6,105 bases of DNA. Origin: Fusobacteriales bacterium. Lineage in GTDB: Bacteria > Fusobacteriota > Fusobacteriia > Fusobacteriales > Leptotrichiaceae. The notes beneath the pieces are model-generated. The model was given only the letters and a program-made list of their open reading frames with translations, made no database searches and was not told where the DNA came from. Both the position numbers and the translations under genes were made by a program. The stretch is from positions 1 through 6,105 of the forward strand of contig JAITVW010000146.1 in NCBI GenBank assembly GCA_031285605.1. The letters run 5' to 3'. This document shows, piece after piece, positions 5,573 through 6,105 of this stretch. Each line of letters starts with the position of its first letter. Position 1 is the stretch's first letter.

Positions 5573-5956
5573 ATGAAAAAGCAACTGGATAAGGTTTCTG
5601 AATTTCACAGAACATTCAGACTGGGAATCGAAAAACAGCCTGTTTCTACGCTGAAAAACGGTAAAGCCAGATTAAGATATGAACTGATGAAGGAAGAAAA
5701 TAACGAATATATAGAAGCTGCTGAAAACAATGATATTGCAGAAATAGCCGATGCTCTCGGAGATATGCTTTATATCTTATGCGGAACAATTATAGAACAC
5801 GGTATGACAGAACTTATAGAAGAAGTCTTTGATGAGATTCACAGAAGTAATATGTCTAAACTGGGAGAAGACGGAAATCCGATATACAGAGAGGATGGAA
5901 AAGTTATAAAAGGTCCTAATTTCTTTAAGCCGGATATTGCTAAGATAATTAAATAA
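5573..5956 (+). CDS. MazG / PRA-PH-like all-alpha nucleotide pyrophosphohydrolase
   Basis: A 127-residue cytoplasmic protein of the all-alpha NTP pyrophosphohydrolase superfamily (MazG, HisE, DR2231-type dUTPase), which cleaves nucleoside triphosphates to monophosphate and pyrophosphate with Mg2+. The metal-binding pattern is clear: ELMKEENNEY (37-46) gives Glu41, Glu42 and Glu45, and AEIADALGDMLYI (56-68) gives Glu57, Asp60 and Asp64. The N-terminal VSEFHRTF (8-15) and C-terminal VFDEIHRSNMSK (85-96) plus a dGK..KGPNFFKP tail (109-120) recall Deinococcus DR2231, as I remember that sequence, which hydrolyses dUTP. HisE proper, in histidine synthesis, is less likely because no his gene is near and the SNMSK tail is not typical of it. 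A role in clearing non-canonical nucleotides is plausible; the substrate is unknown. It is the second gene after lgt, to which it has no obvious functional tie. Confidence 0.85.
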   Translation: MKKQLDKVSEFHRTFRLGIEKQPVSTLKNGKARLRYELMKEENNEYIEAAENNDIAEIADALGDMLYILCGTIIEHGMTELIEEVFDEIHRSNMSKLGEDGNPIYREDGKVIKGPNFFKPDIAKIIK

Positions 5957-5962
5957 TTAAAT

Positions 5963-6017
5963 CGAGTAGAGGCTGATCCTTAATGGAGGGAGTGCGCGAA
6001 ATTCTCTGTAAATTAAG
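5963..6017 (+). other. G+C-rich stem-loop island downstream of the pyrophosphohydrolase gene
   Basis: Bases 5963-6008 hold 24 G/C of 46, well above the surrounding non-coding DNA. CTTAAT (5979-5984) pairs with ATTAAG (6012-6017), and inside it AGGGAG (5987-5992) can pair with TTCTCT (6002-6007) using two G-U pairs around a TGCGCGAAA loop. The G-U pairs favour a + strand RNA structure. The sequence after it (CTTTCT) is a poor U-tract, so at best it is a weak terminator. I cannot assign it to a known RNA family. Confidence 0.35.
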
Positions 6018-6060
6018 CTTTCTATAATAAATGATTTAACACATGTACTGTTTTTTACTC

Positions 6061-6069
6061 TGCTATAAT
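6061..6069 (+). promoter_or_regulatory. Extended -10 promoter candidate at right edge
   Basis: TGCTATAAT is a full extended -10 element. The -35 region (around 6041-6046, ACATGT) is poor. It would serve a gene beyond the right edge of the window, with transcription starting near 6076. Confidence 0.45.
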
Positions 6070-6095
6070 ATACCTCTTAAATGACAGCATGTCAA
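6067..6095 (-). promoter_or_regulatory. Opposed minus-strand promoter candidate
   Basis: On the minus strand TTGACA (6095-6090) and TATATT (6072-6067) are separated by exactly 17 bases, a near-consensus promoter pointing left, towards the 3' end of the pyrophosphohydrolase gene. It overlaps the + strand -10 at 6064-6069. The -35 also lies inside a small dyad, TGACA (6082-6086) with TGTCA (6090-6094). No minus-strand gene is visible for it to drive. Confidence 0.3.
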
Positions 6096-6105
6096 GGGAA
6101 CATCC

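Noticed and set aside
5963..6105. Lysine riboswitch suggested by the GTAGAGGC start at 5966-5973
   Set aside because: The later core elements expected in this family (a GGCTGAAAGG-like stretch and GCCGAAG) are absent from the following 130 bases, which turn AT-rich and contain promoter-like motifs.
1..6105. Mobile element, CRISPR, toxin-antitoxin or defence system
   Set aside because: No transposase, integrase, direct-repeat array, target-site duplication or small gene pair was found; all genes are intact and of similar codon style.

Overview
The window is AT-rich throughout (about one third G+C by eye), uses AGA and ATA codons heavily, and encodes peptidoglycan, KDO/LPS and lipoprotein functions together. 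That points to a low-GC diderm. The protein style fits the phylum Fusobacteriota, perhaps a Leptotrichiaceae member such as Sebaldella or Leptotrichia; this placement is inference from gene content and codon style, with no database search. All recognised genes are on the + strand.

Layout: (1) 1-458 is the 3' part of murE, entering from the left edge. (2) 459-763 is a 305-base non-coding stretch. It holds a TTGACA-type promoter candidate, two interlocking perfect AT-rich inverted repeats, a convincing rho-independent terminator, then an extended -10 promoter and a short leader with an AT palindrome. (3) 764-4505 is a probable three-gene operon: kdsA (metal-dependent type), a class V PLP aminotransferase whose Shine-Dalgarno overlaps the kdsA stop, and a 576-residue protein whose C-terminal half keeps the phosphoenolpyruvate carboxykinase (PEPCK) active-site layout while the rest is divergent. 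A strong hairpin terminator closes this unit at 4521-4552. (4) 4627-5956 is a second unit with its own extended -10 promoter: lgt, then a MazG/PRA-PH-like pyrophosphohydrolase whose Shine-Dalgarno overlaps the lgt stop. (5) 5957-6105 is non-coding, with a G+C-rich stem-loop island and overlapping opposed promoter-like motifs at the right edge.

How the genes may work together: MurE builds the peptidoglycan stem peptide, KdsA makes KDO-8-phosphate for LPS, and Lgt lipidates prolipoproteins, so most of the window is envelope biogenesis. KdsA consumes phosphoenolpyruvate (PEP). The two genes behind it could in principle feed it (amino acid to oxaloacetate by the aminotransferase, oxaloacetate to PEP by the PEPCK-like protein). 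This is a hypothesis from gene order and motifs, not a demonstrated pathway. I see no CRISPR array, transposase, tRNA, rRNA or phage module.
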